This document shows, one piece after another, positions 16,542 through 27,009 of a stretch of 64,000 nucleotides of DNA. A program made the position numbers and the translations under genes. The notes under the pieces are model-generated. The model worked only from the letters and a program-made list of their open reading frames with translations, had not been told where the DNA came from and did not search any database. The stretch is from WHSW01 sp963828755 (lineage in GTDB: Bacteria > Actinomycetota > Thermoleophilia > Solirubrobacterales > 70-9), in NCBI GenBank assembly GCA_963828755.1, contig CAWHFY010000022.1, positions 147,528 to 211,527 on the forward strand, read 5' to 3'. The first letter of the stretch is position 1; each line of letters starts with the position of its first letter.

Positions 16542-17787
16542 GCGGGCCGGCCGGGGCCGCCGGCGGGCGCGGCGCCGAGCTCGGCGTCGACGAGCGCTTC
16601 GGCCCGTACGGCGGCCGCTTCGTGCCCGAGGTGCTGATCGCCGCGCTCGACGAGCTCACCGCCGCCTGGGCCGCGGCGCGCGCCGACGCGGCTTCGCGGC
16701 GGCGCTCGACCGCCTGCTGCGCGACTTCGTCGGCCGCCCGACGCCGCTCTATCTGGCCGAGCGGCTCTCCGAGCGGGTCGGCCGCCGCGTCTACCTGAAG
16801 CGCGAGGACCTCGCCCATACCGGCGCCCACAAGATCAACAACGCGGTCGGCCAGGCGCTGCTCGCCCGCAAGATGGGCAAGACCCGAGTGATCGCCGAGA
16901 CCGGGGCCGGCCAGCACGGCGTCGCCGCGGCGACGGCGTGCGCGCTGCTCGGGCTCGACTGCATCGTCTACATGGGGACCGAGGACATGCGCCGCCAGGC
17001 GCCCAACGTCGAGCGCATGCGCCTGCTCGGCGCCGAGGTGGCGCCGGTCGAGGTCGGCGCGCGGACCTTGAAGGAGGCCGTCAGCGCCGCGATCCGCGAC
17101 TGGGTCGCGAACGTCGCCGACACCCACTACATCATCGGTTCGGCCGTCGGCCCGGCGCCGTACCCGGCGATCGTCCGCGACCTGCAACTGGTGATCGGCT
17201 CCGAGGCGCGCGAGCAGGCGCTCGCCGCCGAAGGGGGCCTGCCGGCCCGGGTGATCGCGTGCGTCGGCGGCGGCTCGAACGCGATCGGGACCTTCGTTCC
17301 GTTCGTCGACGACCCCGAGGTCGAGCTGATCGGGATCGAGGCGGCGGGGGAGGGGGTCGACAGCGGCCGCACCGGGGCCTCGCTGAGCGCCGGCGCGGTC
17401 GGCGTCCTCCACGGGGCGCTCTCGGCCGTGCTCGCCGACGAGGACGGCCAGATCCTCGAGGCGCACTCGGTCTCCGCCGGCCTCGACTATCCCGGCGTCG
17501 GCCCTCAGCACGCCTACCTGCGCGATACCGGTCGGGTCCGCTACGAGGCGGTCACCGACGACCAGGCTCTGCGCGCCTTCCGCGAGCTCGCTCGGCTCGA
17601 GGGGATCATCCCGGCGCTCGAGCCATCGCACGCGATCGCGTGGCTGCTGTCGAGCCCGCGATCGCGACCGCCGCCACTCCTCGGCTTCGCCTGCGGGGGT
17701 GCGGGGCCGGGGCCTTCGACGTCCTGACGCTCTCGGGCCGGGGCGACAAGGACCTCGCCGAAGTAGTCGCCCGCCTCGGGAGCGGCA
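16538..17787 (+). CDS. trpB: Tryptophan synthase beta chain, two frame breaks (near 16,690 and 17,690)
   Basis: PLP enzyme condensing indole and serine. Segment 1 starts G-P-Y-G-G-R-F-V-P-E-V-L. A frame change near 16,690 (one base short before G-F-A-A-A-L-D-R-L-L) leads to the main body: K-R-E-D-L-A-H-T-G-A-H-K with the PLP lysine, E-T-G-A-G-Q-H-G, G-G-G-S-N-A and G-I-I-P-A-L-E-P-S-H-A. Then a diverged hairpin repeat of about 44 bp (17,669-17,712) interrupts the last helix, and the conserved L-T-L-S-G-R-G-D-K-D-L continues in another frame. No stop follows in that frame before trpA, so the end given (start of the heptamer repeat) is approximate. Either assembly indels or real decay; trpB should be essential for prototrophy. 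Confidence 0.82.
17669..17712 (-). repeat. Diverged copy of the 45-bp hairpin element inside trpB
   Basis: On the - strand it reads CACCCCCG, then a GCGAAGC core, then GAGGAGTGGCGG, the same order as the prmA copy with several substitutions and about one base less. It falls between H-A-I-A-W-L-L and D-V-L-T-L-S-G-R-G-D, where TrpB normally has a few residues. Confidence 0.6.
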
Positions 17788-17808
17788 GAGCGACGAGCGG
17801 CGAGCGAC
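17788..17808 (+). repeat. Tandem heptamer repeat at the trpB/trpA junction
   Basis: Three units: GAGCGAC, GAGCGGC, GAGCGAC. They lie between the TrpB C-terminal G-D-K-D-L-A-E-V-V-A-R and the TrpA N-terminal region, where a stop and start codon would be expected but none is found in the trpB frame. Confidence 0.8.
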
Positions 17809-17828
17809 GACACGAGCGCTCAATCGCC

Positions 17829-18606
17829 GTGCGCGTTCGCGACGGCCCGCAGGGAGGGCCGCGCTGCGCTGATGCCGTACATGATGTCCGGCTTCCCCGA
17901 CCGCGAGACGTCGGCGGCGGTGATCGATGCCTACGCGGACGCGGGCGCCGACCTGATCGAGCTCGGGGTCCCGTACTCCGATCCGCTCGCCGACGGGCCG
18001 GTGATCCATGACGCCGCGACGCGCGCGCTCGCCGCTGGGGCGACGCTCGAGTCCGCACTCGCCGACTGCGAGCGGGTCGCCGCCCAGGTTCCGGTGATCC
18101 CGATGGCCTACGCGAACATGATCCTGGCACGCGGGCCAGAGCGCTTCGCCCGCGAGCTCGCCGACGCCGGGGCGGCCGGGGCGATCGTCCCGGACCTGCC
18201 GCTCGAGGAAGGCGGCGAGGTGGCCGCCGAGCTGCGCAGCGCCGGCCTGGCCCTGATCCCGCTCGTGGCGCCGACGACGCCGCCGGAGCGCCGGGCGCGC
18301 ATCTGCGCCGAGGCCGAGGGCTTCGTCTACCTGGTCTCCGACACCCGGACGACCGGCGAGCGCGACAACCTGCCGGAATCGCTCGGCGCGCTGATCGAGG
18401 CGACCAAGGCCGATTCGCCGGTCCCGGTCGCGGTCGGCTTCGGAATCGGCACCCCGGAGCAGGCCGCGACGGTTGGCGCGGTCGCGGACGGCGTGATTAT
18501 CGGCACCCGGCTGGTCCGCGCGGTCGGCGAGGCGGGTGATCCGGCCGCCGCGGGTGTCGCGGTCGGCGCCTTCATCGAGGCGGCGCGCGCCGCGATCGAG
18601 TCCTGA
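17829..18606 (+). CDS. trpA: Tryptophan synthase alpha chain (start uncertain, probable frame break near 17,832)
   Basis: Cleaves indole-3-glycerol phosphate to supply indole to TrpB. From A-F-A-T-A-R-R-E-G-R-A-A-L-M-P-Y the TrpA barrel is complete: F-P-D-R-E-T-S, D-L-I-E-L-G-V-P-Y-S-D-P-L-A-D-G-P-V-I, P-D-L-P-L-E-E, L-V-A-P-T-T-P and G-F-G-I-G-T-P-E-Q. Upstream of A-F-A-T-A-R that frame has no ATG, GTG or TTG. One base earlier the trpB frame reads S-I-A-V and contains GTG 17829, so removing one C restores a normal N-terminus, either a GTG start or a TrpB-TrpA read-through via the heptamers. The first internal ATG (17872) would lose the first barrel strand. Confidence 0.85.
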
Positions 18607-18622
18607 GAACCGCCCGAACGGG

Positions 18623-18628
18623 TAGATT
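18623..18628 (+). promoter_or_regulatory. Probable -10 box of a leaderless promoter (53-residue membrane protein)
   Basis: TAGATT ends 7 bases before GTG 18636; it supports that start. Confidence 0.45.
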
Positions 18629-18635
18629 GCCGCCC

Positions 18636-18797
18636 GTGCGTTTGCTCGTCTTCACCGTCGTCGGACTGATCGCGCTGATGATCGCCTACGCCTTCTCGCT
18701 CGGCGGGACGGTCGCTGCGCTCATCTTCCTGTTCATCCTCGTCAACGGCATCATCGATCGCTGGGCGAAGCCGTTGATCGAGTGGATCAAGGCCTGA
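18636..18797 (+). CDS. Small (53-residue) two-helix membrane protein
   Basis: The reading frame gives two hydrophobic segments, L-L-V-F-T-V-V-G-L-I-A-L-M-I-A and A-A-L-I-F-L-F-I-L-V-N-G, split by a S-L-G-G-T turn, and a short amphipathic tail ending W-I-K-A. Support comes from the clean composition, a TANNNT box 7 bases before the start, and its place in an otherwise unexplained 265-base gap between trpA and the next gene. Function unknown. Confidence 0.65.
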   Translation: MRLLVFTVVGLIALMIAYAFSLGGTVAALIFLFILVNGIIDRWAKPLIEWIKA

Positions 18798-18859
18798 CTC
18801 GCTGACGTAACGCCTGCGACCCTCCGGTGACAGAGGCTCCGAATGGAGTCGGCTGCGAG

Positions 18860-18870
18860 CGAGGAGGAGC
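18860..18870 (+). promoter_or_regulatory. Ribosome binding site deciding the Rieske-ThDP start
   Basis: CGAGGAGGAGC directly precedes ATG 18872. The frame is open further upstream, but this strong GGAGGAG placement and the start of the Rieske fold favour this ATG. Confidence 0.7.
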
Positions 18871-18871
18871 G

Positions 18872-20830
18872 ATGAACGAGGACGGGCGCGAGCTCGAGTG
18901 GCACCGGGTGCTGGACGAGGACGATCTGCCCGATGGACGCGTCACCACTGTGCATGCCGGCGTCAGGGAGCTGGCGCTGGTCCACTACGACGGCTGCTGG
19001 GCGGCGCTCGACAACCGTTGCCCGCATCAGGGAGGACCGCTCGGCGAGGGATCGATCGAGAACGGGCTGCTCCGCTGCCCCTGGCACGGCTTCGACTACG
19101 ACCCCCTGACCGGTGGGTCGCCCGGCGGGTTCGTCGATCAGGCGACCTGCTTCCCGCTCGAGGTACGCGAAGACGGCGTCTACGTAGGGGTGTCGCCGCC
19201 GGCCGTGCACGAGCGCACGGTGAGCGACGTGATGTCCGAGACGATGGTCAACTGGGGCGTGCGCCATGTGTTCGGAATGGTCGGTCACTCGAACCTCGGC
19301 CTCGCCGACGCGATCCGCCGCCGCGAGTCCGAGGGCGAGCTCACCTACATCGGGATCCGCCACGAGGGCGCTGCGGCGTTCGCAGCGTCGGCCTACGGCA
19401 AGCTCACCGGCCGTCCGGCAGCCTGCCTGACGATCGCGGGCCCGGGGGCGACGAACCTGATCACCGGGCTCTGGGACGCGAAGCTCGACCGCGCCCCGGT
19501 GCTCGCGCTGACCGGCCAGGTCGAGGAGCAGGTGCTCGGCCCGGGTGCCTTCCAGGAGGTGGACCTCGCCGCCGCGTTCGAGCCGGTGGCCGCCTGGAGC
19601 CAGACCGTGCTCCCGTCCTCCAAGCACTCCGAGCTGATGAGCCTCGCGGTCAAGAACGCAACCGTGCGCTCGCAGGTTGCTCATCTGATCTTCCCCGACG
19701 ACGTGCAGACGATCCCGGCCGGCGAGGCCGAGGCATCGGGTCCCGAGGGCAGGCTCGGCGACGAGCGCATCGTCCCTGCCGAGGAATCGCTCGAGCGCGC
19801 GACGGCGCTGCTGGCGACGGCGAAGCGGCCAGTCATCATCGTCGGCTACGGAGCGCGGGAGCGCATGGACGACGTCACGGCCCTGGCCGAGAGGCTGGGT
19901 GCGCCGGTGATCACCACGTTCAAGGCCAAGGGCCAGATCCCCGACGATCACCCGCTCGCCTGCGGCGTGCTCGGGCGCAGCGGCACGCCCGTGGCGAGCT
20001 GGGTGATGAACGAAGCGGACCTGCTGCTCGTCTTCGGCGCCTCGTTCGCCAACCACACCGGCATCTACCCGGGCCACCCGATCATCCAGGTCGATCTCGA
20101 CCCGATGCAGCTCGGGAAGTTTCACCCGGTCGAGGTGCCGGTCTGGGGCGAGGTCGGGGTCACGGCGCGACTGCTCGCCACCGCGCTCGAGGGGGCCAAG
20201 CCCGCAGCGACCGATCAGGCGGGCGACGTGGCCGAGCGCAAGGCGATCTGGGCCGCCGAGAAGGCGAGCCGGCTGGCGGACGACCGCGGCTCCGGGGTCG
20301 CCTCAGCGGCGATCTTCGCGGCGCTCACGCGGGCGACCCCTGAGGACGCCGTGATCGCGGTCGACGTCGGCAACAACACCTACTCGTTCGGGCGCTACTT
20401 CGAAACGCGCGGCACCCAGCGGGTCTTGATGTCCGGGTACCTCGGGTCGATCGGGTTCGGGTATCCGGCCGCGATCGGCGCCTGGGCGGCGACCGACGGC
20501 GAGCGCCCGGTCCTCGCGGTCACCGGAGACGGCGGCTTCGGGCAGTACATGGGGGAGCTGCTGACCGCGGTCAAGCACGGGATGAAGATCACCCACGTGC
20601 TCGTCAACAACGGCCAGCTCGGCAAGATCTCGAAGGAGCAGCGCGCCGGTTCCTGGGACGTGTGGCAGACCGAGCTACACAACCCGAACTTCGCCGAATA
20701 CGCCGAGCTCTGCGGGGCGCTCGGGATCAGGGTGACGGAGGCTTCGGAGCTCGACGGCGCCATCCGGCGCGCGTTCGAACACGACGGCCCGGCTATGGTC
20801 GAGGTGATGGCCGACGCGGAACTCGTCTGA
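18872..20830 (+). CDS. Rieske [2Fe-2S] - thiamine diphosphate enzyme fusion
   Basis: A 652-residue two-part redox protein. Residues 1-about 110 form a Rieske ferredoxin domain with the full cluster motif C50-P-H52 and C69-P-W-H72. Residues about 115-652 are a ThDP enzyme of the pyruvate oxidase/acetolactate synthase superfamily: catalytic Glu in R-H-E-G-A-A-A-F (E165), P-G-A-T-N-L-I-T-G, a central domain, and the ThDP/Mg motif G-D-G-G near 552 followed by V-N-N-G near 577. The architecture suggests a 2-oxoacid oxidised with electrons passed to the attached cluster; the substrate cannot be read from sequence. It ends TGATG, overlapping the next gene. Confidence 0.9.
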   Translation: MNEDGRELEWHRVLDEDDLPDGRVTTVHAGVRELALVHYDGCWAALDNRCPHQGGPLGEGSIENGLLRCPWHGFDYDPLTGGSPGGFVDQATCFPLEVREDGVYVGVSPPAVHERTVSDVMSETMVNWGVRHVFGMVGHSNLGLADAIRRRESEGELTYIGIRHEGAAAFAASAYGKLTGRPAACLTIAGPGATNLITGLWDAKLDRAPVLALTGQVEEQVLGPGAFQEVDLAAAFEPVAAWSQTVLPSSKHSELMSLAVKNATVRSQVAHLIFPDDVQTIPAGEAEASGPEGRLGDERIVPAEESLERATALLATAKRPVIIVGYGARERMDDVTALAERLGAPVITTFKAKGQIPDDHPLACGVLGRSGTPVASWVMNEADLLLVFGASFANHTGIYPGHPIIQVDLDPMQLGKFHPVEVPVWGEVGVTARLLATALEGAKPAATDQAGDVAERKAIWAAEKASRLADDRGSGVASAAIFAALTRATPEDAVIAVDVGNNTYSFGRYFETRGTQRVLMSGYLGSIGFGYPAAIGAWAATDGERPVLAVTGDGGFGQYMGELLTAVKHGMKITHVLVNNGQLGKISKEQRAGSWDVWQTELHNPNFAEYAELCGALGIRVTEASELDGAIRRAFEHDGPAMVEVMADAELV

Positions 20831-21525
20831 TGGCGCTTGCGCCGCTCCCGCCGACGTTCGCCGAGACGCGGGAAGCCCTGCACCGAGTCGCCGAGCTCAT
20901 CGTCGCGCCGGCCCGCAAGCCGGACAACGAGATCGCGCTGACTCAGACGCCGGGCGGCTTCGGGACGCCGCCGTTCGAGTTCGAGGGCCGAGCGCTCCAG
21001 GTCCGGGTCGACGGGGCCGAGCTGGTCGTCACCGAGGACGGCTCGGAGCGCCGCGGGCGGCTCGAGACGATCGCCCGCGCGGCCGAGCTCGTCGGCGCCG
21101 ACCTCTTTCCGAGCGGCACCCCGACGAACTCGACGCCGCTCGGAATCGACGAGGCCGCCGCCGTCGCGCTCGGGTCCTTCTACGAGTTCGCGGCCGGGGC
21201 ACTCGGCGACCTGCTCGGGACGGTGTCGCCGGCCGACGAGCCGTCGGCGATCAACCTCTGGCCCGAGCACTTCGACATCGCCTTCGAGTCCGGCCCGGAG
21301 TCGCTCGGGCGGCGCGCCAATTACGGCGCCTCGCCGGGGGACGGCGATCATCCGGAGCCATACCTCTACGTCGGCCCGTGGCAGCCACAGACCCGCGGCG
21401 GACTCTGGAACGCGACGGCGTTCGACGGCGCCGAGCTCGGTTACCGCGAGCTGCTCGACGCCGCCGATCCCCGCTCGCTCGCGGCGGATTTCTTCGCGGT
21501 TCGCCGCGAGGCGCTCGCCGACTAG
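20830..21525 (+). CDS. Conserved-looking protein of unknown function, coupled to the Rieske-ThDP gene
   Basis: A 231-residue soluble protein that I do not recognise. It has no signal peptide or membrane segment. Notable pieces are L-T-Q-T-P-G-G-F-G-T-P-P-F, T-P-L-G-I-D-E-A-A-A, N-L-W-P-E-H-F-D-I-A and Y-L-Y-V-G-P-W, with many acidic and aromatic residues. The ATG shares one base with the preceding stop (TGATG), so translation is coupled to the Rieske-ThDP enzyme and a role with it is plausible. PFK follows after 29 bases with its own promoter-like box. Confidence 0.85.
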   Translation: MALAPLPPTFAETREALHRVAELIVAPARKPDNEIALTQTPGGFGTPPFEFEGRALQVRVDGAELVVTEDGSERRGRLETIARAAELVGADLFPSGTPTNSTPLGIDEAAAVALGSFYEFAAGALGDLLGTVSPADEPSAINLWPEHFDIAFESGPESLGRRANYGASPGDGDHPEPYLYVGPWQPQTRGGLWNATAFDGAELGYRELLDAADPRSLAADFFAVRREALAD

Positions 21526-21541
21526 CGCCCCGCCGCGCGGG

Positions 21542-21547
21542 TATCGT
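21542..21547 (+). promoter_or_regulatory. Probable -10 box of a leaderless promoter (PFK)
   Basis: TATCGT ends 7 bases before GTG 21555, supporting that start. Confidence 0.45.
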
Positions 21548-21554
21548 TGGCCGC

Positions 21555-22580
<1,026 letters not shown>

Positions 22581-22584
22581 AGCC

Positions 22585-23695
22585 ATGAGGCCTGCGGCGG
22601 CAATCGCGCTGCTGCTCGCGGCGGCGCTGCTCGGCGGGTGCTCGGCCGGGGGCGACGACGGCGGTGATCCAACCCTTACCGTCTACGTCAGCCTGCCGAT
22701 GCGTGGCGCGCTCGCCGCGGACGGGCGTGATGCCGCCGACGGCGCTCGACTGGCGCTCGCCGACGCGGGCGGCGAGGCGGCCGGAACCGTGGTCGAGGGG
22801 ATCTACCTCGACGACACCGCGGGCAGCGGGGCCCGCGCCCGGTGGAGCCCGGTCAGCGCCGCCGCCAACGCCCGGCGCGCCACTCAGGACGCGACCGCGA
22901 TCGCCTACCTCGGCGACTTCGAGTCCGGCGCCACTCGCGCCTCGCTGCCGGTCACCAACACCGCCGGGCTCCTCCAGGTTTCGCCGGCGAGCGCCGCGGG
23001 TGACCTCGTCTCGCCCGTCGCCGAGCTCCGACGATGTCCCCGGGACCCAACCGAGTGGCAGGCGCACGTTCGCCCGGGTGATCCCGAGCGACCGCGCCCA
23101 GGCCGAGGCCGGCGCCGGCTGGGTCGGCGATCTGGGGCTGCGGCGGGTCGCGACCGAGTCCGACGGGACACCCTTCGGCGACGCGGTCGTCGACGCGTTC
23201 GAGGCGGCCCTCGGCGGGGTCGCAGCAGTCCAGGCGCGTCCGCAGCTCCTCTACTTCGGCGGCGAGCCGGCGAACCAGCCGGCGGCGCTGGCCCGAACGG
23301 CGCCGCGGTTGATGGTCACCGACGCCGAGCTCGCCCCGGAGGTGGGCGAGAGCCCGGGAACCCTGGCGACCTCGGCGGCGCTCGATCCCTCGCAGCTGCC
23401 GGCAGCAGGGCAGCGTTTCACCGCCGCCTTCAAGGACGCGTACGACCGCGCTCCGGGCCGCTACGCCGCCTACGGCTATGAGTCGATGGCGCTGATTCTC
23501 GCGGCGATCGAGGCCGCCTCCGACGCCACCGACCGGACCGCGGTCGCCGGCGCCGTCTTCGGACTCCAGCGGCCGGACTCGATCCTCGGCCCGTACGAGA
23601 TCAGCGCCCGCGGCGAGACGACGCTGGCGCGGATGACCGGGTACGAGTTCGGGTCCAGCGGCCGGATCCGACCGGTCGCCAGGATCGGCCGCTAG
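22585..23695 (+). CDS. Periplasmic-binding-like lipoprotein (branched-chain amino acid ABC type), frame break near 23,030
   Basis: Secreted solute-binding protein. A lipoprotein signal ends in L-L-G-G-C, followed by V-Y-V-S-L-P-M-R-G, A-D-G-A-R-L-A-L-A-D-A-G-G and D-D-T-A-G-S as in LivJ-like receptors. After L-V-S-P-V-A the frame moves by one: S-S-D-D-V-P-G-T-Q-P continues into F-A-R-V-I-P-S-D, Y-F-G-G-E-P-A-N-Q and Y-A-A-Y-G-Y-E-S-M. With the break repaired the protein is about 370 residues. No permease or ATPase genes are nearby. The stop overlaps the convergent epimerase stop. Confidence 0.85.
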
Positions 23696-24597
23696 AGCAG
23701 GTCGGCGAGCGCCGGGTCGAGCTCGGGGAAGCGGAAGGTGTACCCGAGATCCTGGGCTCGGCGCGGGATCACCCGGTAGCTTCCGATGATCTGCTCGGTG
23801 AGCTCCTCGCCGCGCAGCGCGCGGATCGCGAACCGGGGCGCCGGGATCAGCGAGGGGCGGTGCAGCGCCTTGCCGAGCGACTTCGAGAACTCGCGGTTGG
23901 TGACCGGGCGTGGCGCGGTCGCGTTCAGGGTGCCGCTGACGGCCGCGTTGTCGAGCGCCCAGAGGATCAGGCCGACCTCGTCGTCGCGATGGATCCAGGG
24001 CATGTAGAAGTCGCCGCCGGCGAGCGGGCCGCCGACCCCGAACTTGAACGGCGGCACGAGCTGCTTGAGCAGCCCGCCGTCCGGGTCGAGGACGAGCCCG
24101 GTGCGGAAGACGACCACGCGGACGCCGCCGGCCTCGGCCTTGCGCGCCTCCGCCTCCCACTCGACCACGAGCTGAGAGAGGAAGCCAGGGCCCGCCGCGG
24201 TGGATTCGTCGACGATCGCCTCCCCGCGGTCGCCGTAGATCCCGATCGCCGCCTGGCTGACCAGGGTGCGCGGGCTCGGCGTCGCGGCCAGCATTCCGTC
24301 CACGAGGTTCTTGGTCGCCCGCACGCGGCTCTCGCGGATCCGCTGCTTCGCCTCGTCCGTGAGCCGCTGGTTGATCTCCTCGCCGACCAGGTTCACGACC
24401 GCGTCGACGCCCTCGAGCGCGGCGGCCGGCGGCCGCTCGTTGGCCGGGTCCCAGGCGTGCCAGGTGACGGTCGGGTTGGTCTTGCGGGCCTTCGCCGGAT
24501 CACGGCTGAGGCCGACGACCTCCTCGCCGCGGGCGAGGAGTGCGTCGCAGACCGCGGAGCCGATCAGTCCGGTGGCGCCGGTGACGAGAACACGCAT
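23692..24597 (-). CDS. TIGR01777-family NAD-dependent epimerase/dehydratase
   Basis: A 301-residue SDR-type protein of the YfcH/SulA-like family. It begins with Rossmann motif G-A-T-G-L-I-G-S, then V-D-A-V-V-N-L-V-G-E, R-V-x-A-T-K-N-L-V, S-Q-A-A-I-G-I-Y-G-D and P-W-I-H-R-D-D-E-V-G, ending with the DUF1731-like C-terminus (N-A-T-A-P-x-P-V-T-N-R-E-F). Substrate unknown. The AAAGG before the ATG is a plausible ribosome site. It lies just downstream of malic enzyme on the same strand. Confidence 0.9.
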   Translation of the reverse strand: MRVLVTGATGLIGSAVCDALLARGEEVVGLSRDPAKARKTNPTVTWHAWDPANERPPAAALEGVDAVVNLVGEEINQRLTDEAKQRIRESRVRATKNLVDGMLAATPSPRTLVSQAAIGIYGDRGEAIVDESTAAGPGFLSQLVVEWEAEARKAEAGGVRVVVFRTGLVLDPDGGLLKQLVPPFKFGVGGPLAGGDFYMPWIHRDDEVGLILWALDNAAVSGTLNATAPRPVTNREFSKSLGKALHRPSLIPAPRFAIRALRGEELTEQIIGSYRVIPRRAQDLGYTFRFPELDPALADLL

Positions 24598-24638
24598 CTT
24601 CAGCCTTTCCACTATCCGCCGAGGGTCCCGTCTCGCGG

Positions 24639-26089
24639 CTACTCGATCGTTGAAAACGTACCCGTCTCCTCGGAGACGCGGGCGATCCCGTCGCGGCGCG
24701 CCTCCTCGATCACGGCCTTGGCGACGGCTGGGGCGACGTCGCGGTCGAACACCGAGGGGATGATGTAGTCCTCGGAGAGGTCCTCGGCCGCGACCACGTC
24801 CGCGATCCCCTGCGCGGCCGCCAGCTTCATCTCCTCGGTGATCCGCGGCGCTCCGGCGTCGAGGGCGCCGCGGAAGATCCCCGGGAAGGCGAGCACGTTG
24901 TTGATCTGGTTCGGATAGTCCGAGCGGCCGGTGGCCATGATCCGCACGTGGGGCTCGGCCTCCTCGGGCATCACCTCGGGGGTCGGGTTCGCCATCGCGA
25001 AGACGATCGGGTCGTCGGCCATCTTCGCCAGGTCGCTCGCCTCGACCAGGCCGGGACCAGAGAGGCCGACGAAGAGGTCGGCACCTGCGATCACGTCTGC
25101 CGGCATCCCGAGGCGGTGCTCCGGGTTCGAGTTCTCCGAGTACCAGCGCTTGATCTCGGTCATCTGCTCGTAGTCGTCGCGGGTGGTCGAGAGCGCGCCC
25201 CTGCGGTCGCAGCCGATGATCTTGGTGATGCCCGGAGGCGAGCATCATCTTCGTCACCGCCACGCCGGCCGCGCCCAGTCCGAGCACCAGCACGCTCAGG
25301 TCCTCGATCGGCTTGCCGACGATCTTCAGCGCGTTGAACAGCGCCGCCATCGTCACCACGGCGGTGCCGTGCTGGTCGTCGTGGAAGACCGGGATGTCGA
25401 GCTCCTCCTTGAGCGCCTCCTCGATCTCGAAGCAGCGCGGGGCGGAGATGTCCTCGAGGTTGATGCCGCCGAAGGTCGGGGCCATCAGTCGCACCGCCTC
25501 GATGATCTTTTCCGGGTCGTTGGTGTCGAGGCAGATCGGGAACGCATCGATGTCGGCGAACTCCTTGAAGAGCATCGCCTTGCCCTCCATCACCGGCATC
25601 GCGGCCTCGGGGCCGATGTCACCGAGACCGAGCACCGCCGAGCCGTCGGACACGACGGCGACCGTGTTCTTCTTGATCGTGAAGTCGAACGCCTTCTTGC
25701 GGTCGCCGGCGATCTCCATGCAGACCCGCGCGACGCCGGGCGTATAGGCCATCGAGAGGTCGTCGCGGGTCTTGAGTGGGTACTTGTTGTGCTGCTCGAT
25801 CTTGCCGCCGCGGTGCATCGCGAGGGTGCGGTCGACGTAATCGATCACCCGCGCGCCCCGGGTCGAGCCGATCGCGCGCAGGATCTCCTCCCAGTGCGCC
25901 TGGTCGCGAGCGTCGATCGTGAACTCGCGCACCCGCTTGCCCTCGGCGCCGGCGCCCGGAACGAGGTCGACTCCCTGCAGCGCCCCGCCGGCCTCGGCGA
26001 TCGACGCCGTCAGCTTGCCCGAGCGGCTCCGAGCGCGCGTCGAGCTCGACGCGCACGGTGACCGAGAACTGGGCGGAGACGCTGGCCAT
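24639..26089 (-). CDS. NAD(P)-dependent malic enzyme with N-terminal ACT-like domain, two frame breaks
   Basis: Decarboxylates malate to pyruvate. The N-terminus (V-S-A-Q-F-S-V-T-V-R-V-E-L) is ACT-like; a frame change near 26,025 (GGG where GG is expected) leads to L-V-P-G-A-G-A-E-G-K-R-V-R-E-F. The catalytic part has Y-T-P-G-V-A-R-V-C, D-G-S-A-V-L-G-L-G-D-I-G, F-H-D-D-Q-H-G-T-A and L-G-L-G-A-A-G-V-A. A second extra G near 25,230 precedes I-I-G-C-D-R-R-G-A-L, F-V-G-L-S-G-P-G and A-M-A-N-P-T-P-E-V. Repaired length is about 483 residues. Both breaks are single-base G-run differences and look technical. Confidence 0.88.
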
Positions 26090-26166
26090 GGGCGGCGCGG
26101 AGTTTATGGGGCGGAGTTTGGCTGGGTAAAGGGGGCGGGTCCGGCGTGTGTGGGGTTTGTCGGGCG

Positions 26167-27009
26167 ATGGCCGACAAACGCCTCACACCCGACCTCGTCG
26201 TGGCCCGGATCGCGGCGCGGCAGCACGGGGTCGTGACGGTCTGCTTCGCAGTTGCTCCGGTCGGGTCTGACGCGGGACGGCGTCCTTGGCCGTGTCCGCG
26301 CCGGACGCCTGCATCCCGTCCACCGGGGCGTCTACGCGGTCGGCCACGACGGCCTGACCCACCACGGACGCTGGAAGGCCGCGACGCTCGCGGTTCCGCG
26401 GGGCGTGCTGTCGCACCGCAGCGCGGCCGAGCTCTGGGAGCTCCTGCCACCGTCCAGCGCGAAACCCCACCTCAGCGTCCCCTACCCAGCCTCGCCCGCG
26501 AGGCGGGCGGACCTGACGATCCACCGCTCCCGCACGCTCGCCCGCGCCCGCACGACCAGCCGCGACAACATTCCGGTGACCATGCCCGCCCGCACCCTCG
26601 CCGACCTGATGTCCGTCGCGTCCGCCGCGGACGTTCGGCGGGCGACCCGCGCCGCGGAGAAGCGGGGGCTGCCGCTCGACCCTCGCTACCTCTCCGACCG
26701 GACCGAGAGCGATCTCGAGCGGGACTTCCTCGCCATCTGCCGCCGCCACCGGGTTCCAGAGCCGGAGACGCGCAGGCGTGGATCGGCCGCTACCGCGTGG
26801 ACTTCCTCTGGCCCACGGAGCGGCTGGTCGTCGAGGTGGACGGCTACATCTACCACCGCGGGCGCCGGGCGATGCGCGCGGACAACGACCGCGATCTCGA
26901 GTTGGAGCTGGCCGGATTCAGGGTCGTGCGGGTCGAGGACACGCGCATCGACGAGGATCCGGCGGGCTTGGCGGCGGCCGTGCTCTGCCTTCTGCGGGCC
27001 GCCCCATAA
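26167..27009 (+). pseudogene. DUF559 protein with AbiEi-like N-terminal domain, two frame breaks
   Basis: Family members combine an AbiEi-antitoxin-like winged helix with a Vsr-like nuclease fold (DUF559); function is uncertain. The N-terminus reads R-I-A-A-R-Q-H-G-V-V, a break near 26,245 leads to Q-L-L-R-S-G-L-T-R, R-L-H-P-V-H-R-G-V-Y-A-V-G and L-S-H-R-S-A-A-E-L-W, and a second near 26,765 returns to the first frame for I-G-R-Y-R-V-D-F-L-W-P and V-V-E-V-D-G-Y-I-Y-H. The two breaks compensate, so either two indels or true decay. It ends 10 bases before polA. Confidence 0.75.

Noticed and set aside
23692..25932. Apparent malic enzyme-epimerase fusion
   Set aside because: The malic enzyme changes frame near 25,230 and has its own stop at 24,639; the epimerase has its own ATG and ribosome site.
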